Positions 33,855 through 46,904 are shown, counted from the first letter of the stretch. The stretch is 64,000 nt of DNA from Dermanyssus gallinae (GCA_003439945.1 QVRM01001414.1:186001-250000); one strand, 5' to 3'. The notes: generated by a model from the sequence alone, not told the origin. Program-made: numbers and translations.

Positions 33855-34600
33855 AGAATTAAATTTATTACTATAAATTTCATTTTGTAGTTACAGTGGA
33901 ATATGAATATCTAACTACCCCTGGGCCTGTGAGGGGTGCTACCAATCGAGCCCATCCTCGAGGCAGCCCCTCATTGTGCCCATAATTGCTGCCGCATTGC
34001 CGCGCTGAACCGCCAGAGATAGCCGCTGGAGTAGAAAGTCGAAAGCTCTTTTGTCTCCCGTCGTGAGTTCAATTCGTTTGCCAATCTTCTGTAAAAGTGA
34101 CCATGCCTCAGGGCCGGGTCCCCCTAGTGTCTCCAATACTAGTGGCACAAAAATGAACTCGTCGGTGAGCTGGACGTATTTGTTGGTCTTTAGACATTCA
34201 GCCTTGCGTGCTGCGGAGCCAGCGGCTGATGCGCTGGCCTCCATGTTCGAGGGGGCGAGCGTGTCGGTGACTGTAGCATCCCAAATAGGCGCCTTTCCCC
34301 TTTCAAAAGGGATAAGCGTGAGACCGTCAGGCCTCTTTCCGTCGCTTCTCAGGAGGCCGGTTGGCTCTCGAATGCATGGCAGTAGAGCTGACCTTAAGGC
34401 CTGGGCGGTAATCTCGTTAATCTCGCTGTGACGGCTTTGACGTCCTTCGCTTCTGTTGCAGGATAGCCCGTGGGTTCCCTAAATGTCCACTTGTGCTCCG
34501 CACGGACACCGGTGTTCCTCCGTTAGTCTTGTTCCCAACCTCAAGCCGATACGAAAACTTTCGTGATCAAGTAAAGTGCCAAGGTTTGAGGAAGGGATGG
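33855..34600 (-). mobile_element. 3' end of LINE family C with intact C-terminal domain and 3' UTR
   Basis: The minus-strand frame is open from about 34490 to a stop at 33939. It opens with HGLSC and GRQSRHSEINEI, the end of a Cys/His motif (a C-x-C...H-x4-C arrangement is usual here, and a stop separates the first cysteines). Then come SDGKRPDGLTLIPF, APIWDATVTDTLAPSNM, an Ala-rich helix AGSAARKAECLKTNKYVQL, FIFVPLVLETLG and LSLAVQRGNAAAIMGTM. This is the well-known carboxy terminus of a group of invertebrate retrotransposon reverse transcriptases. The RPDG...WDAT pair could be the acidic site of a PD-(D/E)XK-type nuclease (inference). The reverse transcriptase itself is missing (5' truncated). 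A 3' UTR follows to about 33855. Confidence 0.8.
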
Positions 34601-36140
34601 CTTGGAGCCATTTGCTAGCCCATTTTTGGACAACTTATGGGAAATATAGTTTCGGTTTACAGATGCCATTTCAGACCTAAGAGAATCCAACAGTAAATGA
34701 CACCGAACATGGCCCATTGGCCTATTGGCCCAGCGGTTTTCGTGAACATTCTGTGTAGTAGCAGCACAAGTAAAATTCGACCCTCAGGAGGTCTATCAAA
34801 GTACGAGGGTAATCAAGAAATGCCTTTGCACCACTTCAGTGAATTCCGGAGTCTTCAGACAGATTACTCTTGTGTTCTTTCTTGCGAGTTTTGAGTTCCG
34901 TTACGTAGAAGTTAGCTTCTGTATCTCTAGCAGCGATACGAAACATTTTAAAATTCGGAAAACCAAATACGTGTATAGCTTTACTTGGGGTCCGCCTTGC
35001 AAAAGGCGTCTCATCGACACCTGATTTATGCAAACATTTTGGGGTTTCGTGTACCCCTTTCTGCCGTGGCTGACATTTGTTTTGCATTACTATACTAAAC
35101 AAGACTTTGTCAATGGCAAACGAACGCTCACTTGACCGCTAAAGCATGCCCTGAATTAAATAAAGAACCCTATATATTTTCTCTGGCCTCGTGCAATACA
35201 CTGTTTTTTTATAGCGTAAATTGCCCGTGCATCCGGAAGCAATGAGATCTCTTGTGTTTCACATAAACAACTAACTGTTTGTGGGCAAATGAGTAAAGCT
35301 TGAACAGTGTTACCCTTTTGTACGTAATGTACGCTCGACGACTCGACTGCAACGTGCTTTCCGATCATAATGATTCAGATCGCTGTTTGACGCGAATTCA
35401 AGATAGGAGATTCACTATGATTCACGATGAGTTTAAATGTGCTTGGTACGGATTCAGCTCAGTGGCCCATTGCTTGAGAGCTCTCTTGCTCTTTGATACA
35501 AGTCAGACGTCAGCTCTCTGACGAAGGTCAGACTTACCATAGCATACGAATTTACTAATCGGGCTAGGCAGCAAGCCCGATGATTAATGACGGTGCCGGC
35601 ACTTCTTGCGGTGCGTCTACGATGCTGCTCGAGTTCAGTTGTTGCATAGCCGCGCGTTGCTATTTTTATTTGAAAAAAAGAGCTCTAACTATAACAACGG
35701 CAATAAACTAGTACGTAACTAGTCTGCATACGTCTGACACACTAGCTTGTCATCGGGATTGGCGCGCGCCCCACCCGCGCGGTGGCCACATTTTCCTACG
35801 ACTTAAATCTATGATGGCATACAGAATGCAGTACACACGCCCAAAAAATCCTGGCCGCGCAGAGGCACAGAAATAAAGAAATGAGCAACTGTATCTCGGG
35901 TTGATCTAGTTGTCGCGGTTGTCACCCGTTGTCAGCTTCGGGCGACTCGTATGATTATCATTGTGTTCTTGTGGACGTTGGATGTCAGCTGGCTCTGTTG
36001 GGCCGGCGGCGACGGCCGTGGTGCATGAAGGTTCTTCTAGCGAAGGCGGTAAAACGGTGAGATGCGGGCGAAGGCTTGAAGGGGTGGTGGAGGAGGAGGA
36101 GGGGGCAAGTGAGGAGAGATGAAAAGTGAAACAGAACGGG
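34601..36140. other. Unannotated; GC-richer from 35.56 kb
   Basis: No gene supported. An initiator-like TCAGTT at 35635-35640 lies in a GC-richer context but without TATA or DPE. The right end becomes purine-rich (GGAGGAGG). Confidence 0.35.
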
Positions 36141-36381
36141 AGCAGTGAAGAGAATCCGCGAGATAAAAAGATAGGAAGAGAGAGAAAGAGAAGAAGAGAA
36201 AGGAAGAATGGGCGCGCACGTAGAGCAAGGAACCCCATGCGGCCTCGCCTCTTCAGAGGGGAGCAGTGAAGAGAATCTTCGAGATAGATAGAGAGAGAGG
36301 GAGGAGGAAGAGAGAGAGGGAGGGAGAATGGGCGCGCACGTGGAGCAAGGAACCCCATGCGGCCTCGCCTCTTCAGAGTGC
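36141..36381. repeat. Two-copy tandem duplication, unit about 120 bp
   Basis: AGCAGTGAAGAGAATC starts both units (36141 and 36262). Each has a GA-rich middle and an identical end, ATGGGCGCGCACGT, then GAGCAAGGAACCCCATGCGG and CCTCGCCTCTTCAGAG. The unique ends are almost identical while the GA-rich middle varies, as expected of a purine microsatellite. Confidence 0.92.
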
Positions 36382-37020
36382 TTTTGCCAGTTGGGACGCC
36401 TCACGGATGAGACGTGACCAGCCTTCGAGGGACTGGCTTGACCCTCAGCAAAGCGGAAGGACAGGCTGGTGGCCGCCAACGCTTGCTTGAGGGCGGAGGT
36501 TGGATGGTTTGTCTGTCGGTTCCTCGAACGACGAGCGATGAGCGCCGACGACAGCCAACGACAAAAGAGAGACGACGGATAGCATTACAGTCGTTCGGTG
36601 ACGGCAGCGGTCGACGCGGAACGTCGGTCGGGAACAAAGCGTGCCATCGTGGCGTGCCGTGTCGTGTCGACCGGTGGACAACACGACGGTGACGGCAAGG
36701 GGAAGAAGGAGAGCGACCCTTAATTCGCCATAACTTTAAATCTGTCTGCTTCTCTGCTGACTGCTTGCCTCGGGCAGAATTTTGCTCCTTTTTCCCGTAT
36801 TTCCTCCCTCCCGCCCGAGCGCGCCGATCACGACGGACGAGTTCCTGCCAAAGCTACTGCCATCAGACGCATAGTAAATCTCTTTTCTTTGCTTCGACTT
36901 TGTTCTGTCGTTGTCTTTCAACTCCTCGGCTGTTTCCCCATACTGTCGGCCTCGATAGTGGAGCCGTGAGTAGAGTCTATTACTTTATCCTACTGCAACG
37001 AGGTTAGTCGAAACTACTAT
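36382..37020 (+). other. CpG-rich island, possible 5' UTR exon
   Basis: GC- and CpG-rich DNA with no coding frame I trust. A donor-like CC|GTGAGT at 36965/36966 could end a non-coding first exon on the plus strand. Overlapping ORFs on both strands are low-complexity. Confidence 0.3.
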
Positions 37021-40000
37021 TATTTTACTTCAATCTCAGTACTGAGAATTTAGAATTACAAACAAGTCGAACCCGGTGATGTGGTGCCTTCGTCTGCGCC
37101 TCGCGACTGGAGGAGACACATAGGTGCGCAGGCTCGAGCCCCATCGTTGCACATTTGTATTTATGGGAGTCTGTCTGGGGAGCAATGCGAAAAGCAGTCC
37201 CATAAACGTTAAATCTTGGCTGAGAGTCAGCCCAGGAATTATTTTTTTAGATAGAATCATTATATTTCCAACTTCAGTAAGAAACGTCTCCGCTGTACTG
37301 ACAACTAGCCCCATGACGCGACATTTTAGGTAGCCACCTCATTAGAGATGAGGTAGCTGCCTTCTTCTATTAGAGATATCATCCCAGCGTGAAATTAATA
37401 CCCTAGACGCTTTACCACATGAAGTCTACAGCCCCACACTTAACCACATGAGAGTTGACTCTAATCGTCCCGCTTGCAATGAGCTTGCAAACGCTGCCGC
37501 TGCAGACATTATCGACTTAATTGGGCGTATGCTATTGCATTCGTTGTTAGGACCAGACAGTGATCGCAGGCCAAACTGAAGGCATCCTGTGTGTTCTTTT
37601 AGTAAATGAATATGACGTGTCGACTTAGGGAGGAGACAACCAGACGAGCAACGATGGTGCTAAAAATAATATTGACGCATAACGTGCAAACAGCTGAACG
37701 TGTAGAGGAAAGGAGCGACCCTATGGCCGGCATCCGGGCTGTTCGGACGCAAGCGGCTGCACGCGCTTGACTTGTGTAGCTTTCTGCAGGAACAGCAGGA
37801 AGGGGTCAGTGTTTATGTTGCGCCATTTTACCGTCAGCGAGTGAAATGACCAATACACCGGACGCGGACGATACATCCGGTCGGGGGAAGGAGATTGCAC
37901 AGGATTCTCAAAAGAACGCCGATAACCGCAACCAGAGAGAATAAGCGAGCAAACTACGCCGGTTCCGGAAGGGGAGTGTTGCGTTCTCTAACGAGCATCG
38001 TTACATGGCTGTGGATTGCAATGCCTCTGTGCTTTTTATTGCTGATAAATAACTTGCATTCTAAAGTAACAGATGCCCACGACTCGATTAGAGCTTGATT
38101 GAAATTGTACAACAGAAGCTGTGTGCGGCACACATAAGTTGCGCTTCTACGACAGGTACGTCGTCCAGACTGTATTAGTTACACGCAAACAGATGCGTGT
38201 TCTGTGCTGCGCAATCTTTTGAACCTAATGTCCGCATGTTAAAAAAAAAAGGTCATATCCTGACGATTAACACGTCACGAACACAAACACCGATGATTGG
38301 ATTTTGTAAGGAACGTTTCAATGACGGCCGATGCCCAGCAATGCGTCTACACGTGTATACCTTACCTTGATACCTGGGACCGAAGATGTGTTCGACCGTC
38401 GATGGCGGCACGGTCAGTTGTGCGTTTGGAGGCCCGAGGCACGCAGCTCAGCGACACATTTTGCCCGGGGGCCAGGCACACCATGCATACGGAAGCCAGC
38501 CTAGCTAATGAAAGACGATGTGTGAGGCCTTGACGGCTTAACCCTGGCCTTCTTCGATGCGGAGAGAGTCCTGTCGTGGGATGGCACTGAATCTAATCTT
38601 CAAACTCCCTCTGTTGGCGGTCGCGGTGAATCCCATTCCATACGTATTCAAAGGTTAGGAAGTTCACTGAGTGAGTACGAGCTCTACAACTTCACGCCGC
38701 TGGCATATGAGATGCTAGGTGGCCTGAGCGTGTATCGAAACGGCTGTTTACTACGGGAAACAGGCAACTAGTGCGCTCTTTAACGTTTCCTGCCAGCGGT
38801 TGTAATTCGATATCCAATGATAATGCGTTCCTCTGAGTACGGGGCGCAATGCTTCTGAACACAGCACTAGTGGCGTGGGAGGGGGATGAAACGACTATAT
38901 ACATACACATTCAGCCGGAAAGCCAAAAGGGCATATATCTTGTGACGCTCGTTTTAGCTGTCAACGGGAACCGCCCAGGTAGAGTTTCGAATGCAAGAGG
39001 AGGGAAGCTGTCAAAGCCACGAATACCCAAATTGTATTTTTCCTAGTTAAACCACAGTGATTGCATATTCTAGACGAGATGCACCAACGCTGATAATCAG
39101 GGATGCTGAAGAGTCTGTCTCGGCAGCGACCGACAGCTCGTCCGGAATGGCCCGTTGTGGAAGAATAAGCGAGAGCCCACCAGGGCGACACCTGTCATCT
39201 CGAAAGCGCCTTTGAGTTTGAGAGAGAACGGGGACGTGGTCGTACTAAAGACGATTGCACTCGCACATCATGGAGGTGTTAGGAACTACGATCTGCACTT
39301 CTTGCGCATGGCGGTCCAAGAGCGTCTACCGCAGGCTCACCGCACCTACATGTATGAAGCTCGGCAAGCCGTGTGCCTCCTCTCAAAGCGGCACATATCC
39401 ATTGTGCCGGTTGTTTCGTTTTTGGTTGTTTTGTTTTCTCGGTGCCAGTGTTCTCTAGCAGCATCATCCGCCGAGACTCTGTCCGCCTTTGTCTGGAGAA
39501 AAGCTTGGAGTTTCGTGTTAAAGACCTTGTAGAACCATTGACTCTGGGATTTGGGATTGCCTCGTTTGTGTGATGGCGACAGATCGACAATAAACCGACA
39601 GGGAGCCATTAGTCGTTACTGCCCACCAAGTTGCAGCAATGTAGTGTGGGATAAGGCTTCCGCTTGCCCCACAAAGGGTCTGAAGTTTTCTGATTGACTC
39701 CAAGTTTTAGTTTTCATATCCTAATCGGCTCACGGCAAAGCGGCCACGAAATTATCACGGTGTGCAAGCGTAGACCTTGCAGGCTTTGTAGTAGCATCAA
39801 GATTTACAAAGGTATATATTTATATGTATATATATATGAAATGTCGCAGCGTTATACAATAAGCAATGTAAACACCTTTTTTGTATTTATTTTACTTACT
39901 CGTACACTGCGACTACTAAGATCCCATCTGCGCCGCGCATCGTTACGTGCTGCGGTTGCACTTCAGACTGTTAAGTATGGGTGTCTTTCACTTTGAGCGT

Positions 40001-40140
40001 CGGTCTTTCCGGCCGCGTTAAAGTTCTCTTCAGACGTGAGGATGTCAAGCACGCATACGTCAATGCGTACACCTTTATGCTTTTACTTCGTTGACGCCAT
40101 GATCGCATCTTCACTCAGCTCTGGCTGCTTCCTGCGCACC
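37021..40140. other. Unannotated sequence
   Basis: About 3 kb without a defensible gene. An open frame at 37375-37575 ending SNRPACNELANAAAADIIDL faintly recalls the end of a LINE RNase H domain; I do not call it. The frames at 38297-38533 and 39155-39590 overlap antisense ORFs and have no domain. Confidence 0.35.
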
Positions 40141-40217
40141 TTGCGACCATGGAAGGCATCATCACTATCAAGCCAGCTCGAATCGCCTCTCATTGCAAGC
40201 CGGTAGCCCACGCTGTT

Positions 40218-40262
40218 ATTATTGTTATTGTTAATATTGTTGTTGTTGTTGTTGTTGCTGTC
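40218..40262. repeat. (TTG)n-type microsatellite
   Basis: TTATTATTGTTATTG passing into TTG triplets over 45 bases. Confidence 0.88.
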
Positions 40263-40373
40263 GCTGTTGATGCAGCTTCTGTTTCTCTTCCTGATCCTGC
40301 CCCAATTCCTGCTGCTGCAGGATATGCTGGTGGTTCATGAGGATGCATCACGTGGCTCCACTTCTAGGCGCCA

Positions 40374-40395
40374 TCACTACTACTACTACTACTAT
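40374..40395. repeat. (TAC)n microsatellite
   Basis: Seven TAC triplets. Another short TAC/TAT cluster follows at 40410-40421. Confidence 0.85.
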
Positions 40396-40479
40396 GGGAA
40401 AGACTTCTACTATTACTACTGCTCCGCCGAATACATCATTGCTCTACTACCACAACCTACCCTAGCAACAGCACTGTAG

Positions 40480-43448
40480 CAAGCAAAGATAGCAGGGGTA
40501 GCGACGCTATCGGGCAAAGCGACCACGTCAAGCATTCTGCCCCTCGTCGTGGTTCATAAGCAAGGTTACTTCCGGCACACGCACATACGCCGGATATTAA
40601 TCTCATCATTGTCGTCAGCGTCGTCATCATCAAGCACTATGTGTCTTGTCTCTTCCGATTAAAATATCGCGATAGTTGTCGGTCGGTCGACTCTAGCCAG
40701 TGTGACACACGTTTGAGCGAGGCCAGTAGATAGTAGATAAATAGAGAGAGACAGAGGGACAGACGACGAGCAGAGGGGGGCAGCTCGGGCGGGCAACTCG
40801 CAAGCAATTCTGCCCTCTCGGCTTTTGTGGCAGTCCCCCCCGGGCCACTACCCCCCGGCTACTACCGCCGGGGTCATCGATGCCGTCATCGTAGCGAGGT
40901 GGACGCTCGGGCTTTCTGGGACGCTGCTACTACGTTGGACGAGCAGCGTCGTCGCATAGGCGATTTGAGCCGGCCGATGGAAGAAGCTGGTCGGCGACGC
41001 GGCTCAGGTTCAGCTCTGCTCTCGTGGACACTCGTTCATTGGCTGGACGGATCAACGCTGATGATTCGATGAGATTCTCGTTCTGTTTCTCACACTGGCA
41101 TTCTGATTTGCTCTCGCCCTCTCTCTCTCCTCTTCCTTCCGAAAGCTTGCCTACGCTGCAGAGTAACCTACTGTTTAGCTTATTTATGTCTCCTAGATAT
41201 TGGATTACATTAGACGGAGATTCGTTCAATTCAAGATTTCGGCTCTTGTTGGTGTTGTTGTTGTTGTTGTTTTTGTTGTCGTCGTCGTCGTTTCTTCTTC
41301 TCTCCCTATTTCCCACTCAGAATGTCTGATCTCTCTTTATTTCTCGTGTTTGCTTTACGTACTATATCGCAATGATGATCCACCGCGCTCCAATAAATTG
41401 GGCATATCACCTGGCATCCATAACGAAAACAAAACACTGACAACAACAGCAACGTCTATACGACGCTGGTTGACGGGCCGCACCGCCACCAATCACCGGC
41501 GATTATTGGGTATCCGTTCTGCGCCACGTCAAGCCTCAACTGTTTACCGCCTTTAGCATCTCAAAAGTCGCGCAATATTGCTACCTGCAATGATCTTTGC
41601 TCCAGTGAAAAATATAAAAAGACAAAAAAATAATTAAAATAAAATAGAACAAGAAGGGTTCACATGGAAAAACCGATTATGACAATTAAGAAAAAAAAAA
41701 AAATATATATATATATACATACATAGTGTTTCATTAAAAGGTGCATATATCTAAACTTACTTATACGCCATATTTCTTTTTATCTTCTCTTTTATATGAT
41801 TAAGTTGGACCTCTTTTTCTGTTTTGACTTGAAAAACAGCCTACCCTTATGACTACGGCATCTGCTAAACTACGCGTAATTGTTGTTATAATACGCGTTG
41901 TATATTGTACGCAGATTATTTGACAATTCGAAAATGACACTGAGTCACGTACCTGTATACCCTGACCGTAACTAGATGAGAATGCCGACAGGCTTGGCGG
42001 AACATAAAAACGAGTATTGTTAGTATTAGCTGTCGTTCTGCGGGGCAATAGCCGAAGGCCATCAATTGTCGAGCACCGCTTAATTAAATATTCGCTCTGT
42101 TAGCCGAGGCTACGGTGCGAGTTGGAGAGCGAACGTGGAGGCAAAATTGCTTGTTGTCTCAGAGTATGTCGTTGCTGGCTTTATGTGCAACAAGACTGCC
42201 AGGAATTCTCATCATTTTGAACCGCGCCAAAGTCTGCTGCCCCGCGCAGGCCACAGTGGCCTACAGGCGTTCCCTAAAAAAACGTAGTATGCTTTCTTTG
42301 GGACTTTATAGATGATCGTCGTTGGAATCGGCTGCGTGTACTGGCGAGAACACCTTCGTGAAATAGAGATAACTAATTAGATTCATTTTACTGCACAATA
42401 AAGATAAACAACTATACTAAATAACACATATAAACGTAATACATAATAGTATGCATAACACAGGTCCACAACGCACATTATGAATGCCGCCAGGTCCAGA
42501 GAATGCGGTGGGTGCTCAGTTAGGATCCTAATTAATGTTTTACAGCGTAGTACAAGCCTTATTAATACTTTACGATGTTTTATAACTCGTATATTGCTCG
42601 TATTACTTGCATGCGATTGCGCGTTGCCTTAGTGGAAAATTACTCCTTCTCTGCTCTCGAGTTGTGGACGTGTTCATGTCTATTTTGCTTGGACACGTTG
42701 GAGTTCTTGGCACTAGAGATCCGCGTCGACCGTCTGGTTTCTTCTCAAACATTCTAAGATAACGATGCCTCTGATATCGTATCCACAACACAACAAATCC
42801 GTATCTGAGTGGACGTTTTCCTTAGGCTGACTCTAGGAACTGCCCGCGCCCTCAGACCAGAAGTTTTGCCTGTTTACATTCTCGAAAAAAACGCATTTTT
42901 AACCGCAGGTTACCGAATGAACCAAGAACGAAGCTTAACTGCGACAATTAGGATCATATGTGCAGAAGCGCTTGTGCTCCAATTTGTTGTTGTTATTACG
43001 CGTACAAGAAACCCACAATAGAGCTCAGAGCTTATTATAAGATTTTTTATCGTATTGGTCAATCTCAACTTCTTCCGCAAGTTCTCAAAAGATTGGATGT
43101 CGTTTTATCTAAAAATGCAGAATGTCCTTTTTCAGTAATAAGGGTCATCTATACATTGGTTCACGGTCCAGGTTAAAATCTCCACAACGGCGAAAGATCG
43201 CGGAGATGTTTCTACAAGCTACAACAGCGTTGCAATCTTATTTTGTGATTCAAATTTGCAATTTTACATTCCTCTGGCTTTTCAGAAAGCATCCATGTTT
43301 TTGGCGCAAAAGCGGTGCCTACCGGTTGATTTTGCCTAGAGGGTTCTGCAAACGACAAACACTTCTGCATCAGCCTATTAAAAAATACTTTTTAGGGTAT
43401 TTCTTACGTACGTTATGTGTAAATACATGTACGTATGCCAATCTATAT
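40480..43448. other. Unannotated; GC-rich to 41.56 kb, AT-rich after
   Basis: The left part is a CpG-rich island with a short TTG/TCG array at 41247-41292 and pyrimidine tracts. The right part has poly-A and (TA)n near 41690-41720 and is AT-rich. No exon, RNA or element end recognised. Confidence 0.4.
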
Positions 43449-44508
43449 ACAGGGTGTATACAAAAGCTTTTATCATCGTAGTAATAAATTGTAGATTTCG
43501 TTAAAGCATTTTTTTTGTCCAATAAAACTGCATTAAAGCATTTTTTTTGTTGTCAAATGGTCTCTGAGAAGTCTTGTTTCGGAATAAGAGTTAAATTACT
43601 ACAATTTGTGACACTAGTGTTTTTGCCCGACATAGGAGCGTAAAATGTGCTGTCGCAAGACAACCAGTCTTCCTAGACTGAAACTAAACACACTGTCGTG
43701 TTCCTAAAAAATGCTGCTTCTTCTTCCGAAGAACATTTAAGGCCGGTCAGAAGATGTGACACGAGCGTTTAGAAGAGAATTCGTTAAAAATGAAGTGCTT
43801 TAATAGCCTTCATGCAAAATACCTCAAAATCAATCTCCAACGACTACTCACGACACTCAAAACTAACACAATAGGCAAATGCCGTGACAATCACTTTGGT
43901 ACCAAATCTATGTCAATGCGAGCTGTGGTCGTGGAGTAATTAATATTTTTCGGCGGATTAGGTGCACGTAAATTAACTGTGTGGCGACGCGCTGCGGCTG
44001 TCGCGCAACATGTCGGCAGTAGTGAACGTCGCCACACAGTCATTTTACATGCACTTAATCTGGACATCCCGCCGAAAAATCTTAACTACTCCGCAACCAC
44101 AGCTCGCATTGACATACATTTGGTATCAAAGCGATCGTCATGAAAAATTGAGCGATTATAGGGTAATGCTTTTGTGGTATTTTGCATGAAGGCTAATAAA
44201 GCACTTCATTTTCGGCGAATTCTCTTCTAAACGACCCTGTTGCATCTTCCGATGTTGACGGCCTTATATGTTCCTTGAAAGAAGCAGAATTTTCTCAGGA
44301 ACACGACGGTGTGTTTCTGTCTAGGAGGACTGGTTGTCTCGCAACAGCACATTTTATGCTCCTATGTCGGGCAAAAACACTAGTGTCACAAATTGTAGCA
44401 ATTTAACTCTCATTCCGAAACAAGACTTCTGAAAGACCATGTTCCATTGGAAAAATATTTGCTTTAACGAGCTCTACAATTCCTTACTACGATAACGCGT
44501 TTGTATAC

Positions 44509-44513
<5 letters not shown>
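43449..44513. mobile_element. Complete foldback element, family FB-A
   Basis: Ends are ACAGGGTGTATACAAA and TTTGTATACACCCT, followed by TA repeats. The arms (about 500 bp each) are inverted copies that meet in a CpG-rich apex near 43975-44045. The left arm has a local repetition of a GCATTTTTTTTGT segment near 43505-43550. Arms contain CGGAATAAGAG, GCCCGACATAGGAG and AGAGAATTCG blocks shared with the copies at 3811 and 61663. No transposase. It is a non-autonomous, self-complementary element of 1065 bp. Confidence 0.88.

Positions 44514-44553
<40 letters not shown>
44514..44553. repeat. (TA)n microsatellite at a transposon end
   Basis: Forty bases of TA abut the ACACCCT terminus of FB-A, followed by a poly-T stretch. 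Confidence 0.95.
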
Positions 44554-44559
<6 letters not shown>

Positions 44560-45287
44560 TTTTTTAATATTAGTATACTGTACAGGCATCCGTAACATAA
44601 ACGTATATAGATGTATATACGCACAAGCAAGCTGACGGTATGTGCGCGTATCTGCTAACGGACAACTTCCGTCTGGTAGAATTTAACAATGGGCTTAGGT
44701 ATTTATATACTCGGCGATTATTCGACTCTCTAGGCTCTTTTTCGTCTCCTAGAATCAACGGCGTTAAGGGCGCTGGCGTTCTGGCCATAGGAAGAATCGG
44801 TTCCTAAGAGAAGTCCCATGAAGTAAAGTAATAGTGTATATGTGTGTATCTATGGATTTGCATATGCGACGTGGGAGGACAGCCAAACGTTCTGGTGTGT
44901 CACGAGAAGCCCTAAAAGCACGATGCACGCATTATTACAAACCGTGCGTTTTGGATTCCTCCATATACGATTACGTAATTGTTACGTACACGAAGTATGC
45001 AGCAAGTTTATATGCATACCCAGAAATATTGTGACACCGCCTATATACGTCGCACGAAGTTCGAGTAAGCGTGGGGTGGTCTATATTTCGTTTCCAAATC
45101 GAGTGCAGTGTCTCCTCCCTTCGATGAAGGCCTCAGATTTATATGTGTCGATTGATGCATCTCGAGGTGCAGCTGATTGTGTTGGGCTGATTGGCGGGGC
45201 TTCATTGGCGTTTTGCCCTAAACGCCAGCGAAAAATGAGGTTCCTTAGAAGTAGTCTAGGATTATCGCCAACAATCACAGTTTTTTT

Positions 45288-45328
<41 letters not shown>

Positions 45329-45625
45329 CTTTGTACAGAGGTAACTGGTGAAATGCGTGATGTACACCTGGCATTGTTGTTAAAGCCACGGTAGTGTAGG
45401 ACTCACAAACCGACTAGAATACAGTGAACCTCTTTGCCCTTTATCGAGGGGTGATCGCAGTACTGTTACAATTCACTTGGCCACACTTTTCGTTATCCAG
45501 GCTACTCGACTTTATGTGGCGGTTATTCGCCTTGGAGACAATTTCTGCAAATATTTTTACCATTTTTATAATCTGTGAAGAGCGCCTTTACAAGGCTTGG
45601 CATGTCTGGGGGGTCCCCAGTCGTA
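44560..45625. other. Unannotated sequence with an (AT)n run
   Basis: An open stretch of 150 codons at 44842-45294 has no domain and no ATG context; I do not call it. An (AT)n array lies at 45292-45326. The last 200 bases may be the LINE D 3' end. Confidence 0.4.
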
Positions 45626-45629
45626 GGCT

Positions 45630-46870
45630 CTAGGACAGTAGCTCTCGCCCAGTGTCGAAAAAGGCGCAGCGTTCATAGCAGCGCCTTACAACGTCAGTCT
45701 CCTCTGAGTTGCACATGCGAGTTAAGGGGGAATCAGTTTTATTAATGCGGTGTAGGCATTGCTGAAAGCAGCCACCATGGCCTGTTAGCAATTCCGCAAG
45801 TGGGTGGGTAAGCAAGCCGTGTTTAAGGCTGTACATTATTTTTTAAATTAGGAGGTATTGATTTTGTCCAGTATCCAGGATGGCCTGAATAGATTGCGTT
45901 CTATTTGTATGCCTGTTCTTTAACTCGTAGGTCTCAGAAAATCTATCTGTGTTGAGCGCCATCGGTCTTTGGGTCTTGTTAAGAAGACGGTGTGTTGTTG
46001 CTTTTGTTTTCGTGCGCTCCCATAAGGGTGCGGCGTATAACGTGATGCTCTCTATTACTGATGCTGAGAGACGGCGGCAAAAGTTGGTTGCTTCTCTAGT
46101 CCGTGGGAGGACTTTCCGTAACTCTGCTGAGGCTTTTGCTGCATAGCGCACATGAGGTGTTCCTGTAAGGGCCCTACTCATAATCACCCTTGAGTACTTG
46201 ACCATGGCCATCCAGGTGCATATTTAATCTGTGTAAGACGCTTTAGGCCGTTTAAAAAATAGTTTCTGTTTTAGGTAAAGCCATTTCGAGACCTAGCCTG
46301 TGGAGCTATTATCGTATATCCGCCAGGGCCCCGCTGGCTGTTCGTTCAATCAGATCCTCATCACGGGCCGTAACGAGCAGTGCCAAATTATCTGCGTAGG
46401 CAATGCAATAAACTTCCGGGGAGCCCAGTAGTCTGAGTACTCCATCGTAGGTTATATTCCACACCGTTATTCACCTTTATCTAAAGCTTTGCTCATAGCG
46501 GCATGTGTGGAGTGTCCGGCGCGAAAAACATGCCAGTTTTTCGACAGCGCCTTCTTGTCTTCAAGTTATGTAACTATTCGTCTGTTGATAATGTGCTCAT
46601 CTGCATTGAATAGTCAAGAGAGCATACTTATAGGGCAATACGTTGAGGCGTGTCCTTGTGTGTAAAACATATGGTTTACCGGGTTTGAGGATATAGGTCA
46701 GACTTGCCGTTCTTTTCAAGGCTTAGGATAATTCCCGCTAGTAAGAAGATGCATGCGTTTGGAAACCTCTAGAAGATTCTTTAGGATTAGACAAACTCGA
46801 TTTTAACTCTGGTTTCTTGGATTGAGAATGACTCGAAGGTAAAGTCTAAAGTTTCTTCAAAGAGTACCGG
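45630..46870 (-). mobile_element. Decayed R1/Jockey-like non-LTR retrotransposon (LINE family D)
   Basis: On the minus strand the reverse transcriptase appears in pieces. INRRIVTYLEDKKALSKNW and AGHSTHAAMSKALDKGE lie near 46480-46600, the catalytic box is YCIAYADNLALLVTARDED near 46365-46415 (YADN instead of YADD), and the thumb has KASAELRKVLPRTREATNF and SVIESITLYAAPLWER at 45990-46130. The far end, 45836-45630, reads LLTGHGGCFQQCLHRI and SPLTRMCNSEETDVVRRCYE, the cysteine-rich tail typical of R1 and Jockey elements. Stops and frameshifts separate the pieces. Confidence 0.75.
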
Positions 46871-46904
46871 ATCCGTCGGAAGTCTTTATGGAAGTGTGCA
46901 GTTT

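Noticed and set aside
35635..35640. Initiator-like TCAGTT as a promoter
   Set aside because: No TATA box or downstream element, and no gene follows; the hexamer is expected by chance many times in 64 kb.
35906..36479. Overlapping minus-strand ORFs of 150-164 codons
   Set aside because: They are antisense readings of the purine-rich tandem duplication; Ser/Leu/Pro runs reflect base composition.
37375..37575. RNase H-like tail (PACNELANAAAAD)
   Set aside because: Only a short resemblance to the end of LINE RNase H domains; no catalytic residues and no neighbouring reverse transcriptase.
40149..40340. 63-codon ATG ORF with Val and Ala/Pro-rich parts, like a cuticle protein
   Set aside because: Half of it is the TTG microsatellite in a Val frame; no signal peptide and no cuticle consensus.
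44842..45294. 150-codon open frame on the plus strand
   Set aside because: It has no ATG at its start, no domain and no homologue I recognise, and overlaps a TA array at the end.
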